Made by a program: the position numbers and the translations under genes. Below, piece by piece: positions 34,340-44,011 of a DNA stretch of 64,000 bases. Under the pieces are notes generated by a model that was not told where the DNA came from, did no database searches, and saw nothing but the letters and a program-made list of their open reading frames with translations. The first letter of the stretch is position 1, and every line of letters starts with the position of its first letter. The DNA is from Planctomycetota bacterium (GTDB lineage: Bacteria; Planctomycetota; Planctomycetia; Pirellulales; Pirellulaceae). The stretch spans positions 1-64,000 of the forward strand of contig VGZC01000011.1 of assembly GCA_016872725.1 (NCBI GenBank), read 5' to 3'.

Positions 34340-35665
34340 ATGACTGACGCATTCCACGGCCGGACCGCGCTTTGCTGTTTTCTGGCGACGTTGCTCGTCG
34401 CCATCGCGATTCGGTCCGCCGCGATCGGCCTGCTCCGGAACCGGCTCGACGAGGATCCGGATTCCTATGCCGTGCTCGCGGAACAGATCGCGCGATTCGG
34501 CACGTTTGGATTCGCCGCCGATCGACCGACCGCCTACCGTCCGCCGCTCTATCCGTTGACCCTGTCGCTGATGGCCGTCGATGGCCGAGTTTCCCGCGCG
34601 GCGGTCGGCGGGCTTCACATCGCGTTGGGAGCATTCGCCGCCGGCGGAACGTGGGTCCTCGCGAGCCGATGGATCGGATCGACCCGCGCGGCCACATGCG
34701 CCGGGATCCTGGTCGCCGTCGATCCCCTCCTGATCAACCAGTCGGTACTCGTGATGACGGAAACGCTGGCGACCGCGTTGGTCGTCGCGGTCCTCTTACT
34801 CGCCGACGCTTGGCGCCGACGACCTCGAGTCCGCTCGGCCATTCCGCTCGGCGCGGCCCTCGCGCTCGGCGTTCTGTGCCGTCCGACATTTCTGGCATGG
34901 GTCCCTTGCGTGTTTGTTTGGATGGCGTTCGGGGATTCCGCCGCGTCATGGCGCATGCGCATCCGGCGCGTTGGGCCCGCCGCGATCGGATTCCTGATCG
35001 TGATGGCGCCCTGGTGGATCCGCAACGCCGCTCGGTTCGGGGAGTTCATCGCGACCACCACGCACGGCGGCTACACGCTGCTGCTTGCCAACAACGATTC
35101 GTTCTACGACCATCTTGCGGCGCGCGACGAAAATAGCTGGGACGCATCGTCGCTCGATCCGCTCGTCCGTCGTCTGGAACGCGATTACGGCTCGAATGAC
35201 GCCGAGCTCGACCGAGCCCACAGCCGCCTGGCTTGGACGACGATGGCTCGGCGGCCCGCCATGGCCGTCTGGAGCGCCGCGCGGCGCGAGGTCGAGCTTT
35301 GGAACCCGATGCCGAGAGCCGTCGAAGGGCGATGGTCGTCCGTTCCGATTCGCGCGGGGATCGCAGCGTGGTATGTCCTTCAATTCGCGATGGCGATCCG
35401 AGGCCTGTTCGCGCTGCGCGGTCGAAGCCAAGCCTGGTCGGCGTGGGGTCCCGCATGGGCGCTCGGCCTCGTGCTCGTCTCCGTCCACAGCCTCTACTGG
35501 ACCAACGCGCGGATGCGGGCGCCGTTCGAACCCGTGATCGCGCTCGCCGCCGCGCTCGGAGGTCTTGGGGCTTGTCGACCGACTACCGTTCGAGATACGT
35601 GCTCAACCACTCGTCGATCCGCTGTTCGGCGATCGGCGGAACGGCGTGGCCTTGCCGATGGTTGA
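34340..35665 (+). CDS. GT39/ArnT-like polytopic glycosyltransferase
   Basis: A 441-aa protein with about ten transmembrane helices. The first periplasmic loop carries LDEDPDSYAVLAEQIARFGTFG, with the D-E-D acidic motif expected of GT-C enzymes using polyprenyl-phosphate sugars, and then DRPTAYRPPLYPL. It is divergent from the RND exporter (133-bp spacer). Its last 83 bp overlap the end of the convergent esterase gene. The final 30 residues are Arg/Thr-rich and possibly a result of this overlap. Probably glycosylates a lipid or protein at the outer face of the cytoplasmic membrane. Confidence 0.78.
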   Translation: MTDAFHGRTALCCFLATLLVAIAIRSAAIGLLRNRLDEDPDSYAVLAEQIARFGTFGFAADRPTAYRPPLYPLTLSLMAVDGRVSRAAVGGLHIALGAFAAGGTWVLASRWIGSTRAATCAGILVAVDPLLINQSVLVMTETLATALVVAVLLLADAWRRRPRVRSAIPLGAALALGVLCRPTFLAWVPCVFVWMAFGDSAASWRMRIRRVGPAAIGFLIVMAPWWIRNAARFGEFIATTTHGGYTLLLANNDSFYDHLAARDENSWDASSLDPLVRRLERDYGSNDAELDRAHSRLAWTTMARRPAMAVWSAARREVELWNPMPRAVEGRWSSVPIRAGIAAWYVLQFAMAIRGLFALRGRSQAWSAWGPAWALGLVLVSVHSLYWTNARMRAPFEPVIALAAALGGLGACRPTTVRDTCSTTRRSAVRRSAERRGLADG

Positions 35666-36761
35666 AGAGGGCGAGCCGGGGCGGTTCGCCGTACAGCCGG
35701 TAGATCGGCAGAGCCGCCTCGATGAACGGCCAGCTTGGGTCGCCGTCGGCCGACCCGCCGCCCACGAGCAGGAAGGGTCGCGGAGCCGCCAGCGCCAGGA
35801 GCTGATGGTGCTCGCGGCCAAACGACCCCGACTTCACTTGCGGTCCGAGATACCAGGGCGCGTCCCAATTCGTGAACGGCAATCCGATCCCGCCCTCGCT
35901 GCTGACCGTCACGCGCACGCGTTCGTCGAACGCCGCAAGATACAGCACTTCCTTCGCGCCCAGCGAATGCCCCACCGCGCCGATCCGCTTGGGATCGACG
36001 CGCGGCAGGCTCAACAAAATGTCCACGGCCACGATGGCGTCGTACAGCATCTTGGCCATGCCCAGACTGTCGGGATGTCGGCCTTGGAACGTCCGCGTTT
36101 CCTCGTTGGCGGAGATGTGGTGATTATCCGGCCACAAGAAGTTCCGCGGGCAGATGGTCGTGCAACCTCGCTTGGCCAGCCGCAACCCGAACGCTTTTTC
36201 CGGCGCGCCCTCGACGCCCGCCGGTTGGCGAATCGACGCGTCCACCGTCGAGTGGAACACGGCGACTCCCGCGCGCGGTCCCCGGTCCTGCCCGGGCTCC
36301 AGAATGAACGCCTCGGTCGTCACGCCCGGCTCGATTTCATACGACACCAAGCGCCGGACCACGCCTTCGACCCGGTCCTCCGCCAACGTCTTCAACACGG
36401 GCACGGGGATCCGCCGACTGGCCAGCGGGCCGAGGACATCGAGCCATTCCTTCCGCAACGTGCCGCGGCGCTGCCGCCACGGCTCCAGCGACGTGATCGC
36501 CTCGCCTCGGTCATCCACGATCGGCGCGAGCTTCAGGATGTTCCCGGGGAGCGGATCGGGGCGCCGCTGCGCGTCCGCGAGCCAGCTCACGTCGGTCGGC
36601 TGCGCGGCGGCGAGGGCACCCAATCGGTTCGCCGCCAGACCCGCGGCCGCGGCGCCGACGAGCCACCGGCGGCGCGTCAACTCTTGGTTCCGATCGCCGA
36701 CCCGTTGCCCCGTCGATGCGCGTTCGCGGGCTTCCTGTTCGGTCCCGGACGTTGTTGCCAT
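35583..36761 (-). CDS. Tat-exported alpha/beta hydrolase (acetyl xylan esterase/dienelactone hydrolase type)
   Basis: A 392-aa protein. The N-terminus has a twin-arginine signal (TRRRWLVGAAAAGLAAN). The mature part has the nucleophile elbow GHSLGAKE and the catalytic His in FNHRQGHAVP, with an acid expected in the GGGSADGDPSWPF region. Similar planctomycete proteins are annotated as acetyl xylan esterases, but the acyl substrate is not readable here. ATG 36761 has GAGG six bases upstream and beats the longer frame. Confidence 0.82.
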   Translation of the reverse strand: MATTSGTEQEARERASTGQRVGDRNQELTRRRWLVGAAAAGLAANRLGALAAAQPTDVSWLADAQRRPDPLPGNILKLAPIVDDRGEAITSLEPWRQRRGTLRKEWLDVLGPLASRRIPVPVLKTLAEDRVEGVVRRLVSYEIEPGVTTEAFILEPGQDRGPRAGVAVFHSTVDASIRQPAGVEGAPEKAFGLRLAKRGCTTICPRNFLWPDNHHISANEETRTFQGRHPDSLGMAKMLYDAIVAVDILLSLPRVDPKRIGAVGHSLGAKEVLYLAAFDERVRVTVSSEGGIGLPFTNWDAPWYLGPQVKSGSFGREHHQLLALAAPRPFLLVGGGSADGDPSWPFIEAALPIYRLYGEPPRLALFNHRQGHAVPPIAEQRIDEWLSTYLER

Positions 36762-37308
36762 GACGAGCCTCACGCCGCAAGTCAGACGGGTCAACGCGTT
36801 TGTTCGGCCAAACGAACGGCCCGCATTGTCGTGCGCGTCGCCGCGGGCGCCAACCGTCCTTCCTCGCCTCCGCGCGAGTCCGTCTTCACTTCCAAATGGC
36901 CCCGCGAACCGCGGGCACTAGGCGCCAAGCCGTGGGGCGTCATACGTCGTGATCGCGCTACCGGGGAGCAAAAGGTGTTGAAGGTCATCGATGCTGACCG
37001 GCCCTCGATTTTCGCCGCGAACGGGGACTTCGGTCGGCCGGGCCCGGCCTCCGAATGGCCGCTCCGACGCAAGTGTTTGCGCCGCAATGCGTTGCATCTC
37101 AAACGGAGGGTCAAGACCCGGCTTGCGGTGATTTCCGGCCATTCCTATAATTCGCGACCCGCCGCGCGCGGGCTGTGGAAGTTTCGATGACGATTCGACT
37201 TGCGTTCCTCGGGACCGAACGCGGGACCTCGCGGACGCACGAGGCAAGGACGCCACACTGAACGACGCATCGCCAGCGCCCGGACCTCGGCGCGCCGGAG
37301 CACGGCGC
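36762..37308. other. 547-bp divergent intergenic region
   Basis: Lies between the esterase and the LptD-like gene, which are divergent. It contains the promoter at 37123-37151 and an untranslated leader of about 150 nt for the LptD-like gene. No protein, RNA gene or repeat recognised. Open frames across it lack ribosome sites. Confidence 0.5.
37123..37151 (+). promoter_or_regulatory. Consensus sigma70-type promoter of the LptD-like gene
   Basis: TTGCGG (37123-37128), 17-bp spacer, TATAAT (37146-37151). The -10 box is a perfect match. It implies a leader of about 150 nt before ATG 37309. Confidence 0.65.
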
Positions 37309-40300
37309 ATGGGCTCGCGGTGCGCGACCGCTCGATCGCGATGTGGTGCGAGCCGAACGCGACGGACGCGGTTCGTACTCTTCCTGTTCCTCGTGATCAC
37401 TGGCACGGCGTCCCCGGTTGTCGCCGCCGACCTGGAGTTGCCGCTCGGCGACCCGCGCGACGCGCTGGTCGTGAGTGCGCGGCAGGCGCGCCACTGGAAG
37501 CAGGGCCTTTACGACGTTTGGGTTCTCGACGGCGTTTGCCGCATGCGCCAGGGCGATGTCCGCGCCGAGAGCGAACGGGCCGTAATATGGGTCGACCGCG
37601 CGTCGCGCACAAGCTCGTATCCGATCAAGGCCCTCGTCTATGTCGAAGGGAATGTGTTGGTCCAATTCGGCACGCGAGGCGACGCGCATCGGACCACCGA
37701 TCCGCGGGCCCAAACGCTCGTCGATGCGTCGTGGCTCGGCCGATTCCATACGTTTGACGATGTGACGATCCATGCGCCGACGGTGGAAGGGGAGCCGGAG
37801 ATCAAGGCCGATTGGTTTGAACGGGGCATGGCGCGGCGCGAGTCGGGACGGACGGTCGCCGCATCGTTCGTCCAGGCCGAGGGAGAAAGTCGTCCGACCT
37901 TTCGAGGAAGCCGCGTCCGGCTGCTGCCCCGCAACGGGTCCGAACTTCAGTTCGACACATTCCACAACGCGCAGGCGAATGAGACGATCCTGGTCGCGTC
38001 GCGCGGCGTCAGCGTCGTGATCGAAGGGGCGCTCGTCGAAGATGTTCCCGACATCGGAACGCTCGACCTGGGCCGCATCGAACTCCAGGCGGACAATGTC
38101 GTCGCCTGGACATCCAACGTCGCGGGAATGAACCTCTTCGGCGAGGCGCCGGATCAGCCTCAGGCCGACGCGAGCCAATTGCCGATCGAGTTCTATCTGG
38201 AAGGCAACATCATCTTCCGGCAGGGGCGGCGCGTCATCTACGCCGATCGGATGTACTATGACGTGAAGCGGGAGTCGGGCGTCGTGTTGAACGCCGAGGT
38301 CCTGACTCCCGTTCAGGACTACGAAGGCCTTGTGCGGTTGAAGGCCGATGTTCTGCGGCAGCGCGACCGAGCGCACTTCGCGGCGTACGGCGCGGCGATC
38401 ACATCGAGCCGCATGGGACATCCTCGATATTGGCTCCAATCGCAGGAGTTGACGTTCGAGGATTCGCAGAGGCCCGTGATCGATCCCGCGTCGGGACTGC
38501 CCGCTCGCGATCCGATGACCGGTGAAATGGCGACTCGCGACGAACTGCTCGCGACGAGCCGAAACAACTTCGTGTATGTCGCTTCGGTACCCGTTTTCTA
38601 TTGGCCCGTCATGGCGACCGACCTGCGCGATCCGTCGTACTACGTGACGGGATTCAAGATCAAGAACGACAGCGTCTTCGGCACGCAGGTCCTCGTCGAC
38701 TTCGACGCCTATCAGGTCTTTGGCGCGGAGAACCGGCTCGACGGAACCAAGTGGAACCTCTCGACCGATTTGCTCACCGAACGCGGGCCGGCGATCGGAA
38801 CGCACTTCACGTACGAACGCGAAACGGTCTTCGGCTTTCCAACGCCGGCCCAAGGTATGCTCGACGCCTGGGCCATCAAGGACGACGGAGTCGACCGTCT
38901 GGGTCGCGATCGGCGCGAACTCGTTCCCGAGGAGGACTATCGGGGTCGGCTGCTGTGGCAGCACCGCCAGCGATCGCTCAACGGATGGCAACTGACGGCC
39001 GAGGCCGGCTGGATCAGCGACCGCAACTTCCTCGAACAGTACTTCCAGCAGGAGTGGGATCAGTTCAAGGATCAGGCAACGGGCGTCGAGTGGAAACAGT
39101 TTCTTGGGAACCAGGATTGGAGCGTTACGGCGGACGTCCGCGTGAACGAGTTCTTCACGCAGACCGAGTGGCTTCCGCGGCTGGACCATTACCTGATCGG
39201 GCAATCCCTGTTGGGCGACTGGTTCTCCTGGCACGCGCATTCGCACGTCGGATACGGCCATTTGCGGCCGGCGACGGCCCCGGTCAATCCGATCGACGCG
39301 GCCAAATTCGACCCGCTTGCCTGGGAGGCGGACCGCGAGGGCATCCGCACGGCGACCCGCCACGAGGTCAGCATGCCGCTCGCCCTTGGCCCCTTCAAGA
39401 TCGTTCCCTACGCGATGGGGGAAGGGGCCTATTGGGGCGAAGTTCTGGACGGCGACTCGCTCGGCCGACTCTTCGGCCAAGCCGGCGTTCGAACCAGCGT
39501 GCCCGTTTGGAGCATTCGTCCCGATGTGCAGAGCGAGCTGCTCAACGTGAACGGGATCGCGCACAAGATCTCGTTCGAAAGCGATCTGTACGTCGCGGAT
39601 GCGAGCCGCGACCTCGAACGATTCCCGCTCTACGACGCGATCGATGACGACGCGACAGAGTTCTTCCGACGCCGGTTCTTCTTTGATACGTTCGGAGGCG
39701 TTCCCGGCGGCAACACGCCCGACCTGTTCGATGAGCGGTATTTCGCGTTGCGGAGCGGCGTGCAATCGTGGGTCACGGGACCTTCGGCCGAGATCGCGGA
39801 TGATCTCGCCGCCGGACGATTCGCCGTGCGCCAGCGCTGGCAGACCAAACGGGGCATGCCCGGGCGCGAACGGATCATCGACTGGATCGTGTTTGACGTG
39901 GAAGGCACGGTCTTTCCCAATGCGTCGCGCGACAACGCGGGGGAAACGGCGGGCCTGTTGAACTACGACTTCCGATGGCATCTCGGCGATCGGTTCACAT
40001 TGCTTTCCGACGGTTTCGCCGACACGTTCCGCGACGGCCTTCGGACGATCTCGATCGGAGGCGTCGCGAGCCGGCCCGGCATCGGACAACTTTACGTCGG
40101 CTACCGTTCGATCGAGGGACCGATCACCAGCAGCATCCTCTCCGGAACGCTCGCCTACCGAATGAGCGAAAAGTGGATTCTCTCGGCCGGCGCGTCGTTC
40201 GATCTGGGCCCGACCGGGAATATCGGCCAGACCGTGGCCCTGACCCGGATCGGCGAATCGGCATTGGTGCGACTCGGACTCAACATCGACGAAGGCCGTG

Positions 40301-40410
40301 ACAACGTGGGACTCGTCTTCGCGATCGAGCCCCGGTTCCTTCCCTCGTCCCGATTGGGCAACATCGGCGGCGTGCAATTGCCTCCGGCCGGCGCCATGGG
40401 CCTCGAATAG
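37309..40410 (+). CDS. LptD/OstA-like outer-membrane beta-barrel protein
   Basis: A 1033-aa exported protein. The signal peptide has RTRRTRFVLFLFLVITGTASPVVAA. Residues about 45-330 contain OstA/LptA-type beta-taco strands (CRMRQGDVRAESERAVIW, YVEGNVLV, FYLEGNIIFRQGRRVIYADRMYYDV). The rest (about 420-1033) is long alternating beta sequence rich in Tyr, Trp and Asp, as expected of an LptD-type barrel (DPSYYVTGFKIKNDSVFGTQVLVDFDAYQVFG). It would insert lipopolysaccharide-like glycolipid at the outer membrane. Other lpt genes are not in the window. The ATG has GGAG eight bases upstream. Confidence is high for class, moderate for substrate. Confidence 0.82.
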   Translation: MGSRCATARSRCGASRTRRTRFVLFLFLVITGTASPVVAADLELPLGDPRDALVVSARQARHWKQGLYDVWVLDGVCRMRQGDVRAESERAVIWVDRASRTSSYPIKALVYVEGNVLVQFGTRGDAHRTTDPRAQTLVDASWLGRFHTFDDVTIHAPTVEGEPEIKADWFERGMARRESGRTVAASFVQAEGESRPTFRGSRVRLLPRNGSELQFDTFHNAQANETILVASRGVSVVIEGALVEDVPDIGTLDLGRIELQADNVVAWTSNVAGMNLFGEAPDQPQADASQLPIEFYLEGNIIFRQGRRVIYADRMYYDVKRESGVVLNAEVLTPVQDYEGLVRLKADVLRQRDRAHFAAYGAAITSSRMGHPRYWLQSQELTFEDSQRPVIDPASGLPARDPMTGEMATRDELLATSRNNFVYVASVPVFYWPVMATDLRDPSYYVTGFKIKNDSVFGTQVLVDFDAYQVFGAENRLDGTKWNLSTDLLTERGPAIGTHFTYERETVFGFPTPAQGMLDAWAIKDDGVDRLGRDRRELVPEEDYRGRLLWQHRQRSLNGWQLTAEAGWISDRNFLEQYFQQEWDQFKDQATGVEWKQFLGNQDWSVTADVRVNEFFTQTEWLPRLDHYLIGQSLLGDWFSWHAHSHVGYGHLRPATAPVNPIDAAKFDPLAWEADREGIRTATRHEVSMPLALGPFKIVPYAMGEGAYWGEVLDGDSLGRLFGQAGVRTSVPVWSIRPDVQSELLNVNGIAHKISFESDLYVADASRDLERFPLYDAIDDDATEFFRRRFFFDTFGGVPGGNTPDLFDERYFALRSGVQSWVTGPSAEIADDLAAGRFAVRQRWQTKRGMPGRERIIDWIVFDVEGTVFPNASRDNAGETAGLLNYDFRWHLGDRFTLLSDGFADTFRDGLRTISIGGVASRPGIGQLYVGYRSIEGPITSSILSGTLAYRMSEKWILSAGASFDLGPTGNIGQTVALTRIGESALVRLGLNIDEGRDNVGLVFAIEPRFLPSSRLGNIGGVQLPPAGAMGLE

Positions 40411-40497
40411 ATGGGAAACGAACCGAGCCGGCCCGGTCAACGGAATCGTCCGGAATCGCGCGCCGGACGCGTCGCCGACCGCGCGGCCAACCGACCG

Positions 40498-41646
40498 TTA
40501 CTCGGCGGGAAGGCCGTATAGGATGCGTTTCGCGTTGTCCTGATAGACCTTCTTCAATACGTCGGGCGGCAGGAAGACCCCGTAGATGTTCCAAAACCCC
40601 TGGCGATGGTGCGAAGCCGCCGCATCGAAATACTCGTCGTCCGTCTCGAGGAACCGATAGTAGATCCGATACGCCTCGGCGCGGGGCGTCGTGTCGGTCC
40701 CAAACAGGATCCGGTCCTGGTACTTCATCAGGAATCGCCGCGCACTGTACGGCTGGCGGCCCAGTTCGGAGATCCGCGCGTCAAGATCGATGAAGAGGTT
40801 CGGGTAGGTGTCGAGCCATTTTCCGACGGTCGCGAGGTCCTCGGGATTGTTGCCGAAATGCGCGCAGACGAACGTCGTACGCGGGTGTTTCGCGATCGCC
40901 CGGTTGCGCTGCTCGTGCAACGCCTGCCGTGACGGAAACTTGTCACCATGGAAGAGCCAGTTCGGGTGCGAATTCAGTTCGTGCCACCGCTCGTTGAACC
41001 GATCGAGGGGCGTGAAGAAGGCCGCCGGATCGCTCGTGTGGATCATCACGGGCCTGTTGAACTCGGCGCATAGGTCCCAGATCGGATCGAGCTTCGGGTC
41101 GTCGACGGGCATCAGCTTGCCGTCGGCGTACCGGTAGGAAAGACCGAGGCTCTTGTGGAGCTTGAGACCCTTGGCCCCCGCCGCGAAACCGGCTCGAAGC
41201 CGAGCCGCCTCCCGGTCGGTCCAGCCGGGATCGTCGATCCCCTCGAAGTCGAGCAAGGCGAACGTCAGGAATCGGCCGGGATGGGCCCGGTCGAGGGCGG
41301 CGAGCGTCTCGTCCAGCCGATCACCCCAGCCTCCGTCCAGATTCACAACCGTCTGGACCCCCGTGTCGTCCATCACCCGCAAATAGGCCGCCACGCGATC
41401 GGCCGTCAGAAACGCGGCGCCGCCGCCCAGGTGGTTGTGCACGTCGACTACGGGAAACGCGGGTTTCGGAACCTCCGTGACCTTCGTCACCATCATCGAA
41501 CGCGGTTCCCAATCTCCCAACTTCAGATCGCGGATATCCTGCGCCGCAACGCGTACGACGGGCATGGCGGCCGCAAACGCCGCGACGAGGCGCGCTCCGA
41601 CGGTGAGGGACCGAGCGGCGAATCGGCATCGAATCAAACGGTGCAT
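40498..41646 (-). CDS. Exported amidohydrolase (amidohydro-rel/TIM-barrel type)
   Basis: A 382-aa protein with an N-terminal export signal (LTVGARLVAAFAAAMPVVRVAAQ). The metal-dependent TIM-barrel hydrolase motifs are VVDVHNHLGG, KGLKLHKS, PVMIHTSDP, TTFVCAHFGN and ILFGTDTTPR, so the metal ligands His-x-His, His and Asp are present. This is the amidohydrolase-2 group (decarboxylase/lactonase-like); substrate unknown. ATG 41646 has GGAG nine bases upstream. Its leader contains the 57-bp repeat array. Confidence 0.85.
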   Translation of the reverse strand: MHRLIRCRFAARSLTVGARLVAAFAAAMPVVRVAAQDIRDLKLGDWEPRSMMVTKVTEVPKPAFPVVDVHNHLGGGAAFLTADRVAAYLRVMDDTGVQTVVNLDGGWGDRLDETLAALDRAHPGRFLTFALLDFEGIDDPGWTDREAARLRAGFAAGAKGLKLHKSLGLSYRYADGKLMPVDDPKLDPIWDLCAEFNRPVMIHTSDPAAFFTPLDRFNERWHELNSHPNWLFHGDKFPSRQALHEQRNRAIAKHPRTTFVCAHFGNNPEDLATVGKWLDTYPNLFIDLDARISELGRQPYSARRFLMKYQDRILFGTDTTPRAEAYRIYYRFLETDDEYFDAAASHHRQGFWNIYGVFLPPDVLKKVYQDNAKRILYGLPAE

Positions 41647-41703
41647 CTTGTTCGACTCCACGAAAAGAAATGGCTGGGGGAGTTTGTCGCACGCCTCTCC
41701 AGG

Positions 41704-41911
41704 GAACTCGCCTCGGAGAGGCGAGCGACTTTGGCGAGCCGCAGAGGTTCAGGGGAAAGGGAACTCGCCTCGGAGAGGCGAGCGACTTTGGTGAGCCGCA
41801 GAGGTTCGGGGGAAAGGGAACTCGCCTCGGAGAGGCGAGCGACTTTGGTGAGCCGCAGAGGTTCGGGGGAAAGGGAACTCGCCTCGGAGAGGCGAGCGAC
41901 TTTGGTGAGCC
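41704..41911. repeat. 57-bp tandem repeat array, 3.6 copies, each with a perfect hairpin
   Basis: Copies start at 41704, 41761, 41818 and 41875 (the last ends at 41911). Copies 2 and 3 are identical at the positions checked; copy 1 differs by two bases (C for T, A for G). Each contains CTCGCCTC-GGA-GAGGCGAG, an 8-bp stem with a 3-nt loop. The array lies 20 bp after the CBM9-like stop and about 58 bp before the amidohydrolase ATG, both on the minus strand. The unit is a multiple of three, so three frames stay open, but no ribosome site or family supports translation. Confidence 0.95.
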
Positions 41912-41931
41912 ACGCTGAGCTCCCGGCCGGT

Positions 41932-42696
41932 TCATTCGAACCGAATCGTTCCGAATTTCTTGAACTCATGGAATGTCCCGCCGACCCGCGCCCAATCCCA
42001 CGACCGTGACGGCGACACGTCGTAGTCCATCCGGTAGAAATTCGCGCGCCACTTGGAGCCCGGCTTGGGAGGCATGTTGTGCATCGGGGCCAAGAGCGCG
42101 TAGGGGATGAACAGCTCTGCGCCCCAACCCTCGATCGATGCCCCCGATACGCCTTCGCCACCCCGTACCCGGACGGCTTTCCGGACCTTTCGCGCGCCTC
42201 GGTATTCCCAGGGAATCCATCCCACGAATTGTCCATCGAGGTTCGGGACCAGCAGCGGCAACTCGAAACCGAGCGGCGAAATCTCATATTCGAAATAGAC
42301 CGGGTGCCGCTCATCCGGCCATAAGAAGACTTCGAGTACGTCCTCGCGCCAGAGCTGCGCGTAATCCTCGCGCATGGTCGCGGTCAGTTTTTGATCATCG
42401 GCGTCGAAGAGCACATACAGACCGGTCGGCGAATGGAGCATTTTGACGCGCGTCCGAGGCGCCTTGCCGGGCTCGCGCGGAACCAGTTCCGCCCACGACG
42501 CGCGGGTCCATCGATCGGGGTCGTGCGCCGCGCCGAACTCGAAGTCCTCGGTCGCGGGCACGGCCAGCTCCGGACGCGGTGGATCGTCGAATGCGATCGC
42601 GCGCGGCGAGTGAGGAAGGGCCGCAAACGCCAGTCCCGCCACGATCCAAACGAACACACGCCGTTCGAGCGCCGGACGGGAACACGACAAGGCCAT
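41932..42696 (-). CDS. Secreted CBM9-like domain protein
   Basis: A 254-aa protein with an export signal (RRVFVWIVAGLAFAALPHSPRAIAF). The mature part matches the carbohydrate-binding family 9/DOMON-like fold found in many planctomycete exoproteins: DRWTRASWAELVPRE, 'TGLYVLFDADDQKLTATMRE' split over about 85-105, DVLEVFLWPDE, YFEYEISPLG and WRANFYRMDYDV. It probably binds sugar or a redox ligand outside the membrane. ATG 42696 has GGGGAG eight bases upstream. It shares orientation with the amidohydrolase and enolase-superfamily genes around it. Confidence 0.8.
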   Translation of the reverse strand: MALSCSRPALERRVFVWIVAGLAFAALPHSPRAIAFDDPPRPELAVPATEDFEFGAAHDPDRWTRASWAELVPREPGKAPRTRVKMLHSPTGLYVLFDADDQKLTATMREDYAQLWREDVLEVFLWPDERHPVYFEYEISPLGFELPLLVPNLDGQFVGWIPWEYRGARKVRKAVRVRGGEGVSGASIEGWGAELFIPYALLAPMHNMPPKPGSKWRANFYRMDYDVSPSRSWDWARVGGTFHEFKKFGTIRFE

Positions 42697-42806
42697 GGAT
42701 CCGACTCCCCGTGCACAAGATGGACAAGCCCCGCGACGAACCGAGTATGAGTATACGGCCGGCATTCGCGGAAACCAGCGCCGGCGGCGCAATATCGGCG
42801 GCCCGT

Positions 42807-43928
42807 TCACGGCACGCCCGATCGACCTTCCAGACGCCGGGCGTCGACGCGGACTCCCAATCCGGCGCCGGACGGCACAAGAGCCCGATCGCCTTCGATG
42901 CGGATCGGGTCCTCGAGAATGCTCCCCGCGAGGAACTGCGGTCCGTTGAGCGCGGCGGGTCGTTCCAGGCCATACGCGGCGAACAGGTGGAGCGAAGCGG
43001 CGAGCGACAGATCCGGATCGGTCAGTCCGCTCGCGAAAAACAGCAACCCGGCGCGCTCGACATAGTCCAAGATCCTCCGCGACTCGCTCAACCCGCCGCA
43101 TCGCGAGACCTTCATGGCGACTCCGTCAAGGAGCCCAAGCCGATGGAACTCCTCGAGATCCACAACCGACACGATCGCCTCATCCATCAGGATGGGCAGC
43201 GTGCGCCGCGCGCACAAACGGCCATACCACGACAACCGATTCGCGGGCACGGGTTGTTCCAGGGCCGCGATCCCCAGGTCGGCCATCGAGCGAACGACGT
43301 CGAGCGCCGTATCGAGGTCGTAGCCTCCGTTCGCGTCCGCCCAGACGAACGCATCGGGCCGGATCGCCCGCAATCGCCGGCACAGGTCGACATCCCATCG
43401 CGGGTCCGCGCCGACTTTCAGATTGAAATCGCGGTAACCCCGCCGCTCGGCCTCGTCCACCTGCTCGTCGAGTTCATCGGGGTCGCGAACATCGATCGTC
43501 CAGCTCATCCGGATCGATTCGGACGATCCGCGGCCCCAGGACTGGGCCACGGACAAGCCGCGCGACGCGAGCGTCAAGTCGGTCAACGCGAGATCAATGC
43601 CCGCCTTGCAGATCGGCTGGCCCGTCGAAAACGACGGCGCGATCGCGCGGTGCATGGCCCGCCATATGCCCTCCGTGTCGTCCAGATCGCGGCCAACGAT
43701 CGCGGGCGCCAGATACCGGTCGATCGTCGTCTTGACCGAATCGACCGTCTCGTAACTCCAGGTCGGCGATGGCACGCATTGCCCCCATCCGACCCGCCCA
43801 TCGTCGCTTGTCACGTTCACAACGACCGTCGATCGGCGGGCTCGACCGGCCGGCCCCGCGAAAAACCTGAATGAGCCGACGATCTCGTAGTCAACGACTG
43901 TCGTCTCGACGCGCGCGATGGTCTTCAT
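42807..43928 (-). CDS. Mandelate racemase/muconate lactonising-type enzyme
   Basis: A 373-aa enolase-superfamily protein. Metal ligands are visible in VWADANGGY, LEQPV and LMDEAI. The second-lysine segment is MKVSRCGGL and the barrel end is ASGLTDPDLSLAASLHL. At the KxK position it reads F-N-L-K, so only the second Lys is kept, unlike the K-I-K of the DgcA-type protein at 14.2 kb. This change is common in dehydratases and one-base epimerases. Substrate unknown. Confidence 0.82.
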   Translation of the reverse strand: MKTIARVETTVVDYEIVGSFRFFAGPAGRARRSTVVVNVTSDDGRVGWGQCVPSPTWSYETVDSVKTTIDRYLAPAIVGRDLDDTEGIWRAMHRAIAPSFSTGQPICKAGIDLALTDLTLASRGLSVAQSWGRGSSESIRMSWTIDVRDPDELDEQVDEAERRGYRDFNLKVGADPRWDVDLCRRLRAIRPDAFVWADANGGYDLDTALDVVRSMADLGIAALEQPVPANRLSWYGRLCARRTLPILMDEAIVSVVDLEEFHRLGLLDGVAMKVSRCGGLSESRRILDYVERAGLLFFASGLTDPDLSLAASLHLFAAYGLERPAALNGPQFLAGSILEDPIRIEGDRALVPSGAGLGVRVDARRLEGRSGVP

Positions 43929-44011
43929 GCGACCAATGTGCGCGATGTGGGGCGGGTTTACCAGACGCCGCGCAGCGGCAACCATAGGGGGCTCTTGGAG
44001 GACTCCATCGC

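Noticed and set aside
37111-40440. A 1109-codon open frame on the minus strand
   Set aside because: It is antisense to the LptD-like gene, has no ribosome site or domain, and is the expected result of high GC with G/C-ending third positions.
41704-41911. CRISPR array
   Set aside because: The 57-bp units are directly adjacent with no variable spacers and there are no cas genes.
41321-41935. A protein made of 19-residue repeats encoded by the 57-bp array
   Set aside because: Several frames are open only because the unit is a multiple of three; no ribosome site or signal of coding in any of them.
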